From positions 1 to 64,000 of the forward strand of contig MKJV01000071.1 of the NCBI GenBank assembly GCA_001942185.1: a stretch of 64,000 bases of DNA. Direction: 5' to 3'. Both the position numbers and the translations under genes were made by a program. Below are positions 38,087-48,434 of the stretch, one piece after another; positions within the stretch are counted from its first letter, which is position 1; the number at the start of each line of letters is the position of its first letter. The stretch comes from Pseudonocardia sp. CNS-004. GTDB taxonomy: Bacteria > Actinomycetota > Actinomycetes > Mycobacteriales > Pseudonocardiaceae. The notes under the pieces were generated by a model. That model searched no databases, was not told the origin of the DNA, and saw only the letters and a program-made list of their open reading frames with translations.

Positions 38087-38966
38087 TTGCCCGAGCCTCC
38101 CGTACCGCGCCGGCGCAGGTACCGCTCGAAGTCGGCGGCGATCGCGTCGCCGTCGGCTTCGGGGAGTGCCTCGCCCTCGGCCTCGGCCTGCTCCTCGAGC
38201 TGGCGCACGTACTCACGCACCTCGTCGTCGGCCTCTGCCATCTCCGAGACGGTGCGCTCCCACTCCTCGGCCTGCTCCGGCAGCCCACCGAGCGGCACCT
38301 CGACGTCGAGGACCTCCTCCACGCGGTGCAGCAGCGCGACGGCGGCCTTCGGGACGCGGGCCTGCGAGACGTAGTGCGGCACCGACGCCCAGAACGACAC
38401 CGCCGGTATCCCGGCCTCGACGCACGCGTTCTGGAAGACGCCGACGATCCCGGTGGGGCCCTGGTAGCTCGACGCTCCACCCGCAGGTCCCCGGCGGAGG
38501 ACTTGTCGTAGGAGATGCCGCTGACCGGGGTGGGCCGGGTGTGCGGGGTGTCGGTGAGCAGCGCCCCGAGCGTGATGACCTTCGTCACGCCGAGCTCGTC
38601 GACGTGGTCGAGGAGCTCGCGGCAGAACCCGCGCCAGCGCAGGTTGGGTTCGATGCCGTTGACGAGTACGACGTGCCGTTCGGTGCCCGGCAACTTCGCC
38701 ACGGAGAGGCGGGTGGTCTGCCACTCGATCTTCCGGGTGACGCCGTCGGCCAGCCGGACGTGCGGCCGCGTGACCTGGAAGTCGTAGTACTCCTCGGGGT
38801 CGATCGAGGCCAGCGGTGTGGCGTCCCAGGTGAGCTCGAGGTGCTCCAGCGCGGTGCTGGCGGCCTCCCCTGCGTCGTTCCACCCCTCGAAGGCGGCGAT
38901 CATCACCGGATCGACCAGACGCGGCAGGTCGCCCGACGCTCCGGTTCGCGGATCGCGATCGGTCAT
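38083..38966 (-). CDS. PAC2 family protein
   Basis: About 295 residues. PVMIAAFEGWNDAGEAASTA at the start, the strand HVVLVNGIEPNLRWRGFCRE, VITLGALLTDTPHTRPTPVS and TGIVGVFQNACVEAGIPAVS are the PAC2 blocks. The C-terminus is acidic and helical. PAC2 proteins resemble eukaryotic proteasome assembly chaperones; the bacterial role is unclear. It belongs to the conserved mshC - PAC2 - metH neighbourhood and is divergent from metH by 68 bp. One base is lost near 38475. Confidence 0.87.
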
Positions 38967-39034
38967 CGGTCCAGCCTACGGCCCGGCCCGCGTCCCCACC
39001 GGTGCATCCCCCGTCGGCGGCTACCGTGGGCGGC

Positions 39035-42000
39035 GTGAGGTCCGATCTCGACTCGACGTTCCTCGGCACGCTCTCGGAGCGCGTGGTGCTGGCAGACGGC
39101 GCCATGGGCACGATGTTGCAGGCAGCTGACCTGTCGCTGGACGACTTCGCCGGGCTGGAGGGCTGCAACGAGATCCTGAACGACACGCGGCCCGACGTCG
39201 TGCGCCACGTGCACCGGGCGTACCTGGAGGCGGGCGCCGACGCCGTCGAGACCAACACGTTCGGGGCCAACCTGCCCAACCTGGCCGAGTACGACATCGC
39301 CGACCGGATCCGCGAGCTCGCGGAGAAGGGGGCGGCACTGGCCCGGGAGGTCGCCGACGAGCTGTCCTCGCCGGACCGGCCGCGGTTCGTCCTCGGGTCG
39401 GTCGGTCCGGGCACCAAGCTGCCCACGCTCGGCCACGAGACGTTCGCCCGGCTCCGCGATGCCTACACCGAGTGCGGCCGCGGGCTCCTCGCGGGCGGCG
39501 CCGACGCGTTCATCGTGGAGACCTGCCAGGACCTGTTGCAGGTGAAGGCCGCCGTCCACGGGATGCAGCGGGCGATGGCGGCCGAGGGCAGGCGCATCCC
39601 GCTGATCACCCAGGTCACGGTGGAGACCACCGGCACGATGCTGCTCGGCAGCGAGATCGGGGCCGCCCTCGCGGCTACCGAGCCGCTGGGTGTCGATCTC
39701 ATCGGGCTCAACTGCGCCACCGGGCCCGCGGAGATGAGCGAGCACCTGCGCACGCTGTCCAAGCACGCGCGGATCCCGCTGTCGGTGATGCCGAACGCGG
39801 GCCTGCCGCAGCTCGGCCCGAACGGCGCGGAGTACCCGCTCACCCCCGACGAGCTGGCCGAGGCGCTCGCCACGTTCGTCCGCGACTACGGGCTCTCCCT
39901 CGTGGGCGGCTGCTGCGGCACCACGCCGGAGCACATCAGCACGGTCGCGGCCGCGATCCGCGACCTGCGGCCGGCGCAGCGCACCCCGCGCCCGGAGCCG
40001 GGGGTCTCCTCGCTCTACGCCGCGGTGCCGTTCCGCCAGGACACCTCCGTGCTGATGGTCGGGGAACGCACCAACGCCAACGGGTCGAAGAAGTTCCGCG
40101 AGGCGATGCTCGCCGAGGCGTGGGAGGACTGCGTCGCGATCGCCCGCGACCAGACCCGCGACGGCGCCCACATGATCGACCTGTGCGTCGACTACGTCGG
40201 CCGCGACGGCGTGGCCGACATGAACGAGCTGGCCGGGCGGCTGGCCACGGCGTCCACGTTGCCGGTCATGCTCGACTCCACCGAGCCCGCCGTGCTGCGC
40301 GCCGGGCTGGAGCGCCTCGGCGGGCGCTGCATCATCAACTCGGTCAACTACGAGGACGGCGACGGCCCCGGATCGCGGTTCCAGCGCGCCATGGAACTGG
40401 TCGACGAGCACGGCTGCGCGGTGGTCGCGCTGTGCATCGACGAGGAGGGCCAGGCCCGCACCGCGGAGTGGAAGGTGCGGGTGGCGGAGCGGCTCATCCG
40501 CGACCTCACCGGGAACCACGGCATGCACGTCGAGGACATCGTGGTCGACACGCTCACCTTCCCGATCACCACCGGGCAGGAGGAGGTGCGCCGCGACGGC
40601 CTCGAGACCATCGAGGCCATCCACGAGCTCAAGCGCCGCTTCCCCGACGTGCAGACCACGCTCGGGGTCTCCAACATCTCCTTCGGGCTCAATGCCGCGG
40701 CCCGTCAGGTGCTGAACTCGGTGTTCCTGCACGAGGCCGTCAACGCGGGCCTGGACACGGCGATCGTGTCGGCGGCCAAGATCCTGCCGATGTCGAAGAT
40801 CCCCGACGAGCAGCGCTCGGTGGCCCTCGACCTCGTCTACGACCGCCGCCGCCCCGGCTACGACCCCCTGAACAGGTTCATGGAGCTCTTCGAAGGGGTC
40901 ACCGCGAGCTCTGCCAGGGCCGGCCGCGCCGAGGAGCTGGCCGGCCTGCCCCTGTTCGAGCGCCTCGAACGGCGGATCGTCGACGGCGAGCGGAACGGCC
41001 TCGAAGCCGATCTCGACGAGGCGATGGAGTCCCGCCCGCCCCTGGAGATCATCAACGACACGCTGCTGTCCGGGATGAAGACCGTCGGCGAGCTGTTCGG
41101 CTCCGGCCAGATGCAGCTGCCGTTCGTGCTCGCCTCCGCCGAGGTGATGAAGGCCGCGGTGGCCCACCTCGAGCCGCACATGGAGAAGACCGACTCCGAC
41201 GGCAAGGGCACGATCGTGCTCGCCACCGTGAAGGGCGACGTCCACGACATCGGCAAGAACCTCGTGGACATCATCCTCACCAACAACGGCTACACCGTCG
41301 TGAACCTCGGCATCAAGCAGCCGATCGCCACGATCCTCTCCGCCGCCGAGGAGAACCGGGCCCACGCCGTCGGCATGTCCGGGCTCCTGGTCAAGTCCAC
41401 GGTGGTGATGAAGGAGAACCTGCAGGAGATGAACGCGCGCGGGATGGCGAAGCAGCTCCCCGTGCTGCTCGGCGGCGCCGCGCTCACGCGCTCCTACGTC
41501 GAGAACGACCTCACCGAGGTCTACGAGGGGCGCGTCTCCTACGCCCGCGACGCGTTCGAGGGCCTGCGGCTGATGGACGCCACGATGGCCCGTGCCCGCG
41601 GCGACGCGCCCGCCGTCGATCCGGACGAGGAGGCGAAGCGGGCCGAGCGCAGAGCGCGCCACGAGCGCTCGCAGCGCATCGCCGCCAAGCGCAGGCGGCC
41701 GAGGCGGAGGCGGCGGGCCCGCTGCCGCCCGGTCGGACGTCGCACCGGACAACCCGATCCCGACGCCGCCGTTCTGGGGCACCCGCGTGGTCAAGGGCGT
41801 CGCCGTGGCCGACTACTCGGGCATGGTCGACGAGCGCGCGCTGTTCCTGGGCCAGTGGGGCCTGCGCGGCGCGAAGGCCGGCACCGGCCCCACGTACGAG
41901 GAGCTGGTGGAGACCGAGGGCCGCCCGCGCCTGCGCCACTGGCTGGAGCGGCTGTCCACCGAGGGCGTGCTCGCGCACGCCGCCGTCGTCTACGGGTACT

Positions 42001-42593
42001 TCCCGGCGGTCGCCGACGGCGACTCGCTCGTCGTGCTCACCGAACCGGAGCCCGCCGCCGACGAGCGGTTCCGGTTCACCTTCCCCCGGCAGCGCCGCGA
42101 CCGGCACCTGTGCCTCGCCGACTTCTGGCGGCCCCGCGACCGGGCGGTCGCCGAGGGCGAGGTCGACGTGCTCCCGCTGCACCTGGTGACGATGGGACAG
42201 CCGATCGCCGACTACGCGGGAGAGCTCTTCGCCAAGGACGCCTACCGCGACTACCTGGAGGTGCACGGCCTGGGCGTGCAGCTCACCGAGGCGCTCGCGG
42301 AGTACTGGCACCGGCGCATCCGCGAGGAGCTGGTGTTCCCGGCGGGCGGCGCGGTGGCCGCGGAGGACCCCGACGACGTCGAGGAGTTCTTCAAGCTCGG
42401 CTACCGGGGCGCGCGCTACTCACTCGGCTACGGCGCCTGCCCGAACCTCGAGGACCGCACCAAGATCGTGGAGCTGCTCGAACCCGGCCGAATCGGCGTG
42501 CAGCTGTCCGACGAGCTGCAGCTGCACCCCGAGCAGTCGACCGACGCGCTCGTGGCCCACCACCCGGAGGCGAAGTACTTCAATGCGGGGTAA
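39035..42593 (+). CDS. metH: Cobalamin-dependent methionine synthase
   Basis: About 1187 residues. The homocysteine domain has VLADGAMGTMLQ and zinc cysteines in GLNCATGPAEM and GGCCGTTPEH. The pterin-binding domain shows VGERTNANGSKKF. The B12 domain has DVHDIGKNLVDII with the cobalt-binding His. The SAM-reactivation domain follows (VVKGVAVADYSGMVDERALF, then RYSLGYGACPNLEDR). It makes methionine from homocysteine using methyl-tetrahydrofolate. Two lost bases near 41690 and 41730, in a GC-rich linker, shift the frame before the last domain. No B12 riboswitch fits the 68-bp leader. The start is GTG 39035. Confidence 0.94.
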
Positions 42594-43278
42594 CCGATCT
42601 GGTCCGGCCGCCGTCCTGTGGGACATGGACGGCACCCTCGTCGACTCCGAGAAGGTCTGGACGATCTCCCTCGCCGACACCGCGCGCCGCCTCGGTGGCG
42701 AGCTGTCCGCCGAGGCCCGCGAGGCGATGGTCGGCTCGAACATGGCCCGCTCGCTGGGGCTGATGTTCGACGACCTCGGCCTCGACCGGGACCCCGCGCG
42801 GATGGCGGAGGCGGCGCGGTGGCTGACCGACCGCACGGGCGAGCTGTTCGCCGCCGGTCTCGAGTGGCGGCCCGGCGCGCTGGACGCGCTGCGCATGGTG
42901 CGTGCGGCGGGCTGGCCCACCGCGCTCGTCACCAACACGCTGCGCTCGCTCACCGAGAAGGCCCTCGACGGGATCGGGCGCGAGCACTTCACGGTCACGG
43001 TCTGCGGGGACGAGGTCCCGCACGGCAAGCCGGACCCCGACCCGTACCTGCGGGCCGCCGAGCTGCTCGGCGTCGCCCCCGAGCACTGCCTCGCGGTGGA
43101 GGACTCGCCGACGGGCACCACCGCGGCCGAGCGGGCCGGCTGCGCCGTCCTCGTGGTGCCGTGCGACGTGGCGGTGCCGGCGGGCCCGCGCCGGGTGCAC
43201 CGCGGCTCCCTCGTCGGGCTGACCCCGGAGGATCTCCATCTCGGTTACGCACAGGCGCAGGATGAGCGCGTGGCGTGA
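42583..43278 (+). CDS. HAD-superfamily hydrolase, beta-phosphoglucomutase-like
   Basis: 231 residues, frame intact. Motif I is VLWDMDGTLVDSE with the nucleophilic Asp. TALVTNTLRSLTEK is motif II. HGKPDPDPYLRAAELLGV and CLAVEDSPTGTTAAERAG carry motifs III and IV. It probably dephosphorylates a small metabolite. ATG lies within the last codons of metH (11-nt overlap), so the genes are co-translated. In related genomes a HAD gene also follows metH. Confidence 0.88.
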   Translation: MRGNRSGPAAVLWDMDGTLVDSEKVWTISLADTARRLGGELSAEAREAMVGSNMARSLGLMFDDLGLDRDPARMAEAARWLTDRTGELFAAGLEWRPGALDALRMVRAAGWPTALVTNTLRSLTEKALDGIGREHFTVTVCGDEVPHGKPDPDPYLRAAELLGVAPEHCLAVEDSPTGTTAAERAGCAVLVVPCDVAVPAGPRRVHRGSLVGLTPEDLHLGYAQAQDERVA

Positions 43279-43439
43279 CCGTTCGTCCGTGACCAGGGTC
43301 CGCTCGCCGAGGTCATCACGGGTGATGCGAGGCTGGTGACCGTCCGGCGCTATGCGCTGACCGGGTGCAGCACGGGTACAGGTCCCGTTCGCGTCGCCCT
43401 CGTCGAGATATGACACTTACCCGGAGAGGAGATGCCGAC

Positions 43440-43703
43440 GTGAAGACCTTCGACGGGCTCTACGCCGAGCTCATCGATCGCGCCGCCACCCGTCCCGCCG
43501 GATCGGGCACGGTGGCCGCGCTCGACGCCGGCGTGCACGAGCAGGGCAAGAAGCTGCTCGAGGAGGCCGGCGAGGTCTGGCTCGCGGCCGAGCACGAGGG
43601 AGACGACGCGCTGGCCGAGGAGATCTCCCAGCTGCTGTACCGGATCCAGGTCCTCATGATCGGGCGCAAGATCACGCTCGATGACGTCTACAAGTACCTT
43701 TGA
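43440..43703 (+). CDS. hisE: Phosphoribosyl-ATP diphosphatase
   Basis: 87 residues, frame intact, GTG start after [29 protein letters not shown] and [20 protein letters not shown] (EExxE metal site), then [17 protein letters not shown], match HisE. It converts phosphoribosyl-ATP to phosphoribosyl-AMP, the second step of histidine synthesis. hisG follows 51 bp downstream, the usual actinobacterial arrangement. Nothing else was found in the 161 bp upstream, which should hold the promoter. Confidence 0.95.
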   Translation: MKTFDGLYAELIDRAATRPAGSGTVAALDAGVHEQGKKLLEEAGEVWLAAEHEGDDALAEEISQLLYRIQVLMIGRKITLDDVYKYL

Positions 43704-43754
43704 GTCACTGCGCACCGTGAACGGCACTACACGTTAGCTCTTGAGGAGAGTCCC

Positions 43755-44666
43755 ATGCTCCGCGTCGCACTCCCGAACAAGGGGACGCTGGCCGAGCCCG
43801 CCGCGACCATGATGCGGGAAGCGGGGTACCGGCAGCGCTCGGACTCGCGCGACCTGAGCATGCTGGACGAGGAGAACGAGGTCGAGTTCTTCTACCTGCG
43901 CCCCAAGGACATCGCCACCTACGTCGGCTCCGGCGACCTGCACCTGGGCATCACCGGCGCCGATCTGATGGAGGAGTCCGGCAGCCAGGTCAAGCGCGTG
44001 ATCGAGCTGGGCTTCGGGGCGTCGAAGTTCCGCTTCGCCGCGCCGCCCCTCACCGACACCGGCGAGCAGTGGACGATCAAGAGCCTCGAGGGCAAGAAGA
44101 TCGCCACCTCCTACCCGCGGCTGGTCCGCGCCCACCTGGCCCGCAACCGGGTCCGCGCCGACATCATCAAGCTCGACGGCGCCGTCGAGATCTCCGTGCA
44201 GCTGGGGCTGGCCGACGCCATCGCCGACGTCGTCTCGTCCGGGCGCACGCTGCGCCAGCACGGCCTCGTCCCCTTCGACGACGCGATCGCCGTGTCGCAG
44301 GCCACCCTGATCGAGCGGGAGCCCCGCCCGGACCGTCCCGAGACGGCCGAGGTCAAGGCCGCCAAGGTCGTGTTCACCGGCCGGATCCAGGGCGTGGTCT
44401 ACGCCCGGCAGTACCTGATGCTCGACTACGACTGCCCAGAGCACGTGCTCGAACAGGCCAAGCGGATCACCCCGGGCATGCAGGCGCCCACCGTCTCGCC
44501 GCTCACGGAGCCCGGCTGGTCCGCTGTGCGGTCGATGGTGCGCCGCACGGTGGCCAACAAGGTGATGGACGACCTCGCCGAGCTGGGGGTGCGGGCGATC
44601 CTCACCTCGGAGATCCGTTCCTGCCGCGCCGTCGACGGGGCGGCGATCCACCCGTACGCCAGCTAG
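43755..44666 (+). CDS. hisG: ATP phosphoribosyltransferase, long form
   Basis: 303 residues, frame intact, with GGAGAG before ATG. LRVALPNKGTLAEPAATMMR at the start, YLRPKDIATYVGSGDLHLGI and VEISVQLGLADAIADVVSSG in the catalytic domain, and a C-terminal domain (LMLDYDCPEHVLEQAKRITP to the end) for histidine feedback. It catalyses the first step of histidine synthesis. The long form works as a hexamer without HisZ. Confidence 0.96.
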   Translation: MLRVALPNKGTLAEPAATMMREAGYRQRSDSRDLSMLDEENEVEFFYLRPKDIATYVGSGDLHLGITGADLMEESGSQVKRVIELGFGASKFRFAAPPLTDTGEQWTIKSLEGKKIATSYPRLVRAHLARNRVRADIIKLDGAVEISVQLGLADAIADVVSSGRTLRQHGLVPFDDAIAVSQATLIEREPRPDRPETAEVKAAKVVFTGRIQGVVYARQYLMLDYDCPEHVLEQAKRITPGMQAPTVSPLTEPGWSAVRSMVRRTVANKVMDDLAELGVRAILTSEIRSCRAVDGAAIHPYAS

Positions 44667-44703
44667 CCCCCGGCAGCGATCATGTGCCGCCCGGACGGTG
44701 CAT

Positions 44704-44763
44704 GATCGCCTGGAGTGGTGCGACGGCGACGGAGTTGTCGCGCCGGCACCATCCGCGCCGATC
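44704..44763. repeat. 60-nt GATC-bounded hairpin element, copy G
   Basis: 60 nt from GATC to GATC, between convergent hisG and the thioesterase gene. Outer arms start GATCGCCTGGAGTGGTGC and end GGCACCATCCGCGCCGATC. The inner stem GCGAC/GTCGC (44714-44745 region) has loop GGAGTT, close to copies A and C. It may end both transcripts. Confidence 0.7.
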
Positions 44764-44781
44764 AAGGCCGTGCGAGACGGG

Positions 44782-45561
44782 CTAGCGCCGCCGCACGATC
44801 AGGGCCTGCGCGCCGCGGGCGACGTGGCCGTGCTCGTCGTGCAACAGCGCCGAGACCGTGCCCGATCCGGCCGGGCCCACCACGGTGCTCGCGTCGACGC
44901 CGATCCACTCCCCGACGGGTGCGCGGTGCAGGTGGACGGTGAGCTCGGTGTTCACGAAGAGCCATTCGCGCAGGTCGAGCGGGGCCGCGACGCCGTTGGC
45001 GCAGTCGGCGGCCACCATGAGCCGCTGGGTCGGCGTCGGGTCCTCGTCCGCCACCAGCGGCACGCGCTGGCGCAGCCACGCGGTGCCGGGCGGGCCGGGG
45101 AGCTCGCGCCACTCGACCGCGTCGATGAAGCCGCGCACCCATCCGTCGCCCCACTCCGTGCGGGCAACGCCCAGCGCCGCCGGGGACAGTGGCTCGGCCG
45201 CGCCGACGGACACCGCCGCGGTGTCGCCGACGGCGACCCACCAGGACCGGGCACGCAGCACGGGCCGCCCGGCTGCGCGCATCTCCGCCGCCACCAGCTG
45301 GATCGCCCGCCCCGGCCGCTCCACCTCCGCGGTGACCTGCACCTCGCCGGCGGGCACCGGGCCGAGCACCTCCACCGTCATGCGGGAGAGCTGTGTGCCG
45401 GACCCGTTCGCGAGCCGTTCCATCGCCCGCGCCAGCAGCGCGGTCGGCGGACCCACGTGCTGCGCGTCGGCGAACCACGGCCCGGTGGTCGACGCCGTGG
45501 CGTGGAAGCGGTGGCCGTCGACGCCGTCGAGGGGCAGGTAGAACGGTGCCAGATCGCTCAT
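44782..45561 (-). CDS. Thioesterase family protein (double hotdog)
   Basis: 259 residues, frame intact. HRFHATASTTGPWFADAQHV and GPPTALLARAMERLANGSGT form the first hotdog half with the long helix. WLFVNTELTVHLHRAPVGEW and GVDASTVVGPAGSGTVSALL are the second half, as in TesB-like acyl-CoA thioesterases. It probably hydrolyses an acyl-CoA. The start is ATG 45561, at the edge of an intergenic repeat. Convergent with hisG. Confidence 0.82.
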   Translation of the reverse strand: MSDLAPFYLPLDGVDGHRFHATASTTGPWFADAQHVGPPTALLARAMERLANGSGTQLSRMTVEVLGPVPAGEVQVTAEVERPGRAIQLVAAEMRAAGRPVLRARSWWVAVGDTAAVSVGAAEPLSPAALGVARTEWGDGWVRGFIDAVEWRELPGPPGTAWLRQRVPLVADEDPTPTQRLMVAADCANGVAAPLDLREWLFVNTELTVHLHRAPVGEWIGVDASTVVGPAGSGTVSALLHDEHGHVARGAQALIVRRR

Positions 45562-45635
45562 CGCTCGGCCTCGCTGACGCTCGGCCGGCGCTTCGCGCGG
45601 GCGCTGCCACATGATTCGCTCGCAAGCTCGCTCAT
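45559..45635 (+). repeat. 75-nt dispersed repeat, copy 1
   Basis: Begins near GGCCTCGCTGACGCTCGG, contains CCGGCGCTTCGCG and ends TTCGCTCGCAAGCTCGCTCA. A related copy in inverted orientation is at 48191-48272, sharing the first 30 nt block exactly. It lies between the thioesterase start and the lipoprotein stop. Confidence 0.65.
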
Positions 45636-46146
45636 GTGCCGGTGCCGGACAGCAGCCACGCCTCGTCGACCCGGCGCAGGTGTGTGGTGCCCGACCCCGT
45701 CCGGCCGTTCACCTTCGACGTCCACTCCAGGGTGGCCTGGTCGCCGTTGACGGTGACGTTCTCGATCGTGGCGTTCTCGGCGGCCTGCTCCACCACCCGG
45801 GCGTTCTCCGGGATGGCGTACACCGCGGTCATGCCCTCCTCGCACGTGTCGGCGTCGACACGCGGGCGTGCAGGTCGGCCAGCAGGCGGCTCGTGGTCTC
45901 GGGGGCGTTGTAAGCGCACGCCGTGGTGAACTCCTGCGCGCGCAGCGCGCGGTAGTAGTCGTGGAACACACCCTCGATCGCCGCCCGGTCGGCGGCGGGG
46001 TCCGGGGGCGGCGTGGTCACGGGCGTCGACACGGGCATGGGCGGCGGCGTCTGGGGCGCGGGCGTGCCGGCCACCTGGGTGCCGCACCCGCCGAGGGCGG
46101 CGACCAGCGCGGCGGCGGCGACCGCTGTGCGGATCGTCTTCTTCAC
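45632..46146 (-). CDS. Predicted lipoprotein of unknown function
   Basis: About 171 residues. The signal peptide KKTIRTAVAAAALVAALGGC ends in a lipobox Cys, followed by a Pro/Thr-rich linker (PAPQTPPPMPVSTP). The domain (IEGVFHDYYRALRAQEFTTA, then MTAVYAIPENARVVEQAAEN and EWTSKVNGRTGSGTTH) has the shape of NTF2-like/DUF4878-type extracytoplasmic domains. One base is lost near 45860. The function is unknown. It is divergent from the RecB-like gene. Confidence 0.65.
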
Positions 46147-46235
46147 GGGGTGAACCTAGAGCAGCCCGTGGACGCCCCACCGCGCGCCCGGCGGTGTCAC
46201 CGGAAGTGTCAGAGGTGTCGCCTACGCTGCGGAGT

Positions 46236-47153
46236 GTGACCGACACGGCGGGCATCGAGATCGCTGGCATCCCCGCCGCCGACGAGGTGGCCGAGCCCTC
46301 CCCGCGGCGGCGCCCCGCCCTGTCGCCGTCGCGGGCAGGCGATTTCAAGCAGTGCCCGCTGCTCTACCGCTTCCGTGCGATCGACCGGCTGCCCGAGCAG
46401 CCCTCGCGCGCGCAGGTGCGCGGCACTCTCGTCCACGCGGTGCTGGAGCGGCTCTACGACCTGCCGGCGCCGCAGCGGTCCCCGGAGGCCGCCCGCGGTC
46501 TGGTCGGGCCGGCGTGGGAGGAGCTGTGCGCGGGCATCCCCGAGCTGGCCGGGCAGCTGTTCGAGGGCGCCGACGACCCCGAGCTGCCGGAATGGCTGGA
46601 GTCGGCGGCAGCGCTGCTGGAGGCGTACTTCCGGCTCGAGGACCCCCGCCTGCTCGAGCCCGCGGCCCGTGAGCTGCTCGTCGAGACCGAGCTGGCGTCC
46701 GGCCTGCTGCTGCGCGGCTACATCGACCGCCTCGACATCGCCCCCTCCGGCGAGGTGCGGGTGGTCGACTACAAGACCGGGGCGGCTCCCCGGGAAGCGG
46801 GCGAGGTCGCGGCCCTGTTCCAGATGAAGTTCTACGCGCTCGCGCTGCTCCACGAGCGCGGCGTGGTGCCTGCGCAGCTGCGGCTGATGTACCTGTCCGC
46901 AGGCGAGTACCTCACCTACGAGCCCGACGAGCCGGAGCTGCGCCGCTTCGAACACACGCTCGAGGCGATCTGGCTCGCCATCCGCACGGCGGGGGAGACC
47001 GGTGACTTCCGTCCCAATCGCACCCGCATGTGCGACTGGTGCAGCCACAAGGCGCTCTGCCCCGCCTGGGACGGCACCCCACCCGAGTACCCGGGCTGGC
47101 CGGAGTCGGTCGATGCGCCCGTCGACGAACCGCTCCTTGATCGAATGGAGTAA
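46236..47153 (+). CDS. RecB-family nuclease (PD-(D/E)XK)
   Basis: 305 residues, frame intact, GTG start. LSPSRAGDFKQCPLLYRFRA starts the domain. GTLVHAVLERLYDLP has the conserved His, and GYIDRLDIAPSGEVRVVDYKTG supplies the D...DxK catalytic motif. A cluster of cysteines near the C-terminus (MCDWCSHKALCPAW) together with Cys in KQCPL suggests an iron-sulfur site as in AddB-type nucleases. It is a stand-alone nuclease in the conserved hisG - trmI - mpa region, likely acting on single-stranded DNA ends. Confidence 0.88.
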   Translation: MTDTAGIEIAGIPAADEVAEPSPRRRPALSPSRAGDFKQCPLLYRFRAIDRLPEQPSRAQVRGTLVHAVLERLYDLPAPQRSPEAARGLVGPAWEELCAGIPELAGQLFEGADDPELPEWLESAAALLEAYFRLEDPRLLEPAARELLVETELASGLLLRGYIDRLDIAPSGEVRVVDYKTGAAPREAGEVAALFQMKFYALALLHERGVVPAQLRLMYLSAGEYLTYEPDEPELRRFEHTLEAIWLAIRTAGETGDFRPNRTRMCDWCSHKALCPAWDGTPPEYPGWPESVDAPVDEPLLDRME

Positions 47154-47253
47154 CACGCCCGGGCGAGACCACCCGATAGGCGTAACTTCGGCTGGTCGTT
47201 CCGTGATCCGGACATATGCCCCTCGGCGGACCTCGCGGGCCGGCCGCCACTGA

Positions 47254-48272
<1,019 letters not shown>

Positions 48273-48434
48273 GCCGACTGGCTGAACGGGACGCGTCCTG
48301 GCGGTAACCGGACCAGGACGATCGCCCGGCGTCAAGGTGCCGTCCGGTTGAGTGGTGGATCACCGGATTGCCACACGGTGGAGACCGCCCATTGGCAGGT
48401 ACCGTATGGAAACGGAACACGGAGGGAGGATGCC

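Noticed and set aside
38967..39034. Cobalamin riboswitch before metH
   Set aside because: The leader is only 68 bp and shared with the divergent PAC2 start. It is too short for a B12 riboswitch, and no B12 box was seen.
38963..41794. A 943-codon open frame antisense to metH
   Set aside because: It mirrors the metH coding frame in GC-rich DNA, has low-complexity Arg/Gly/Val-rich composition and no family match. It is a shadow.
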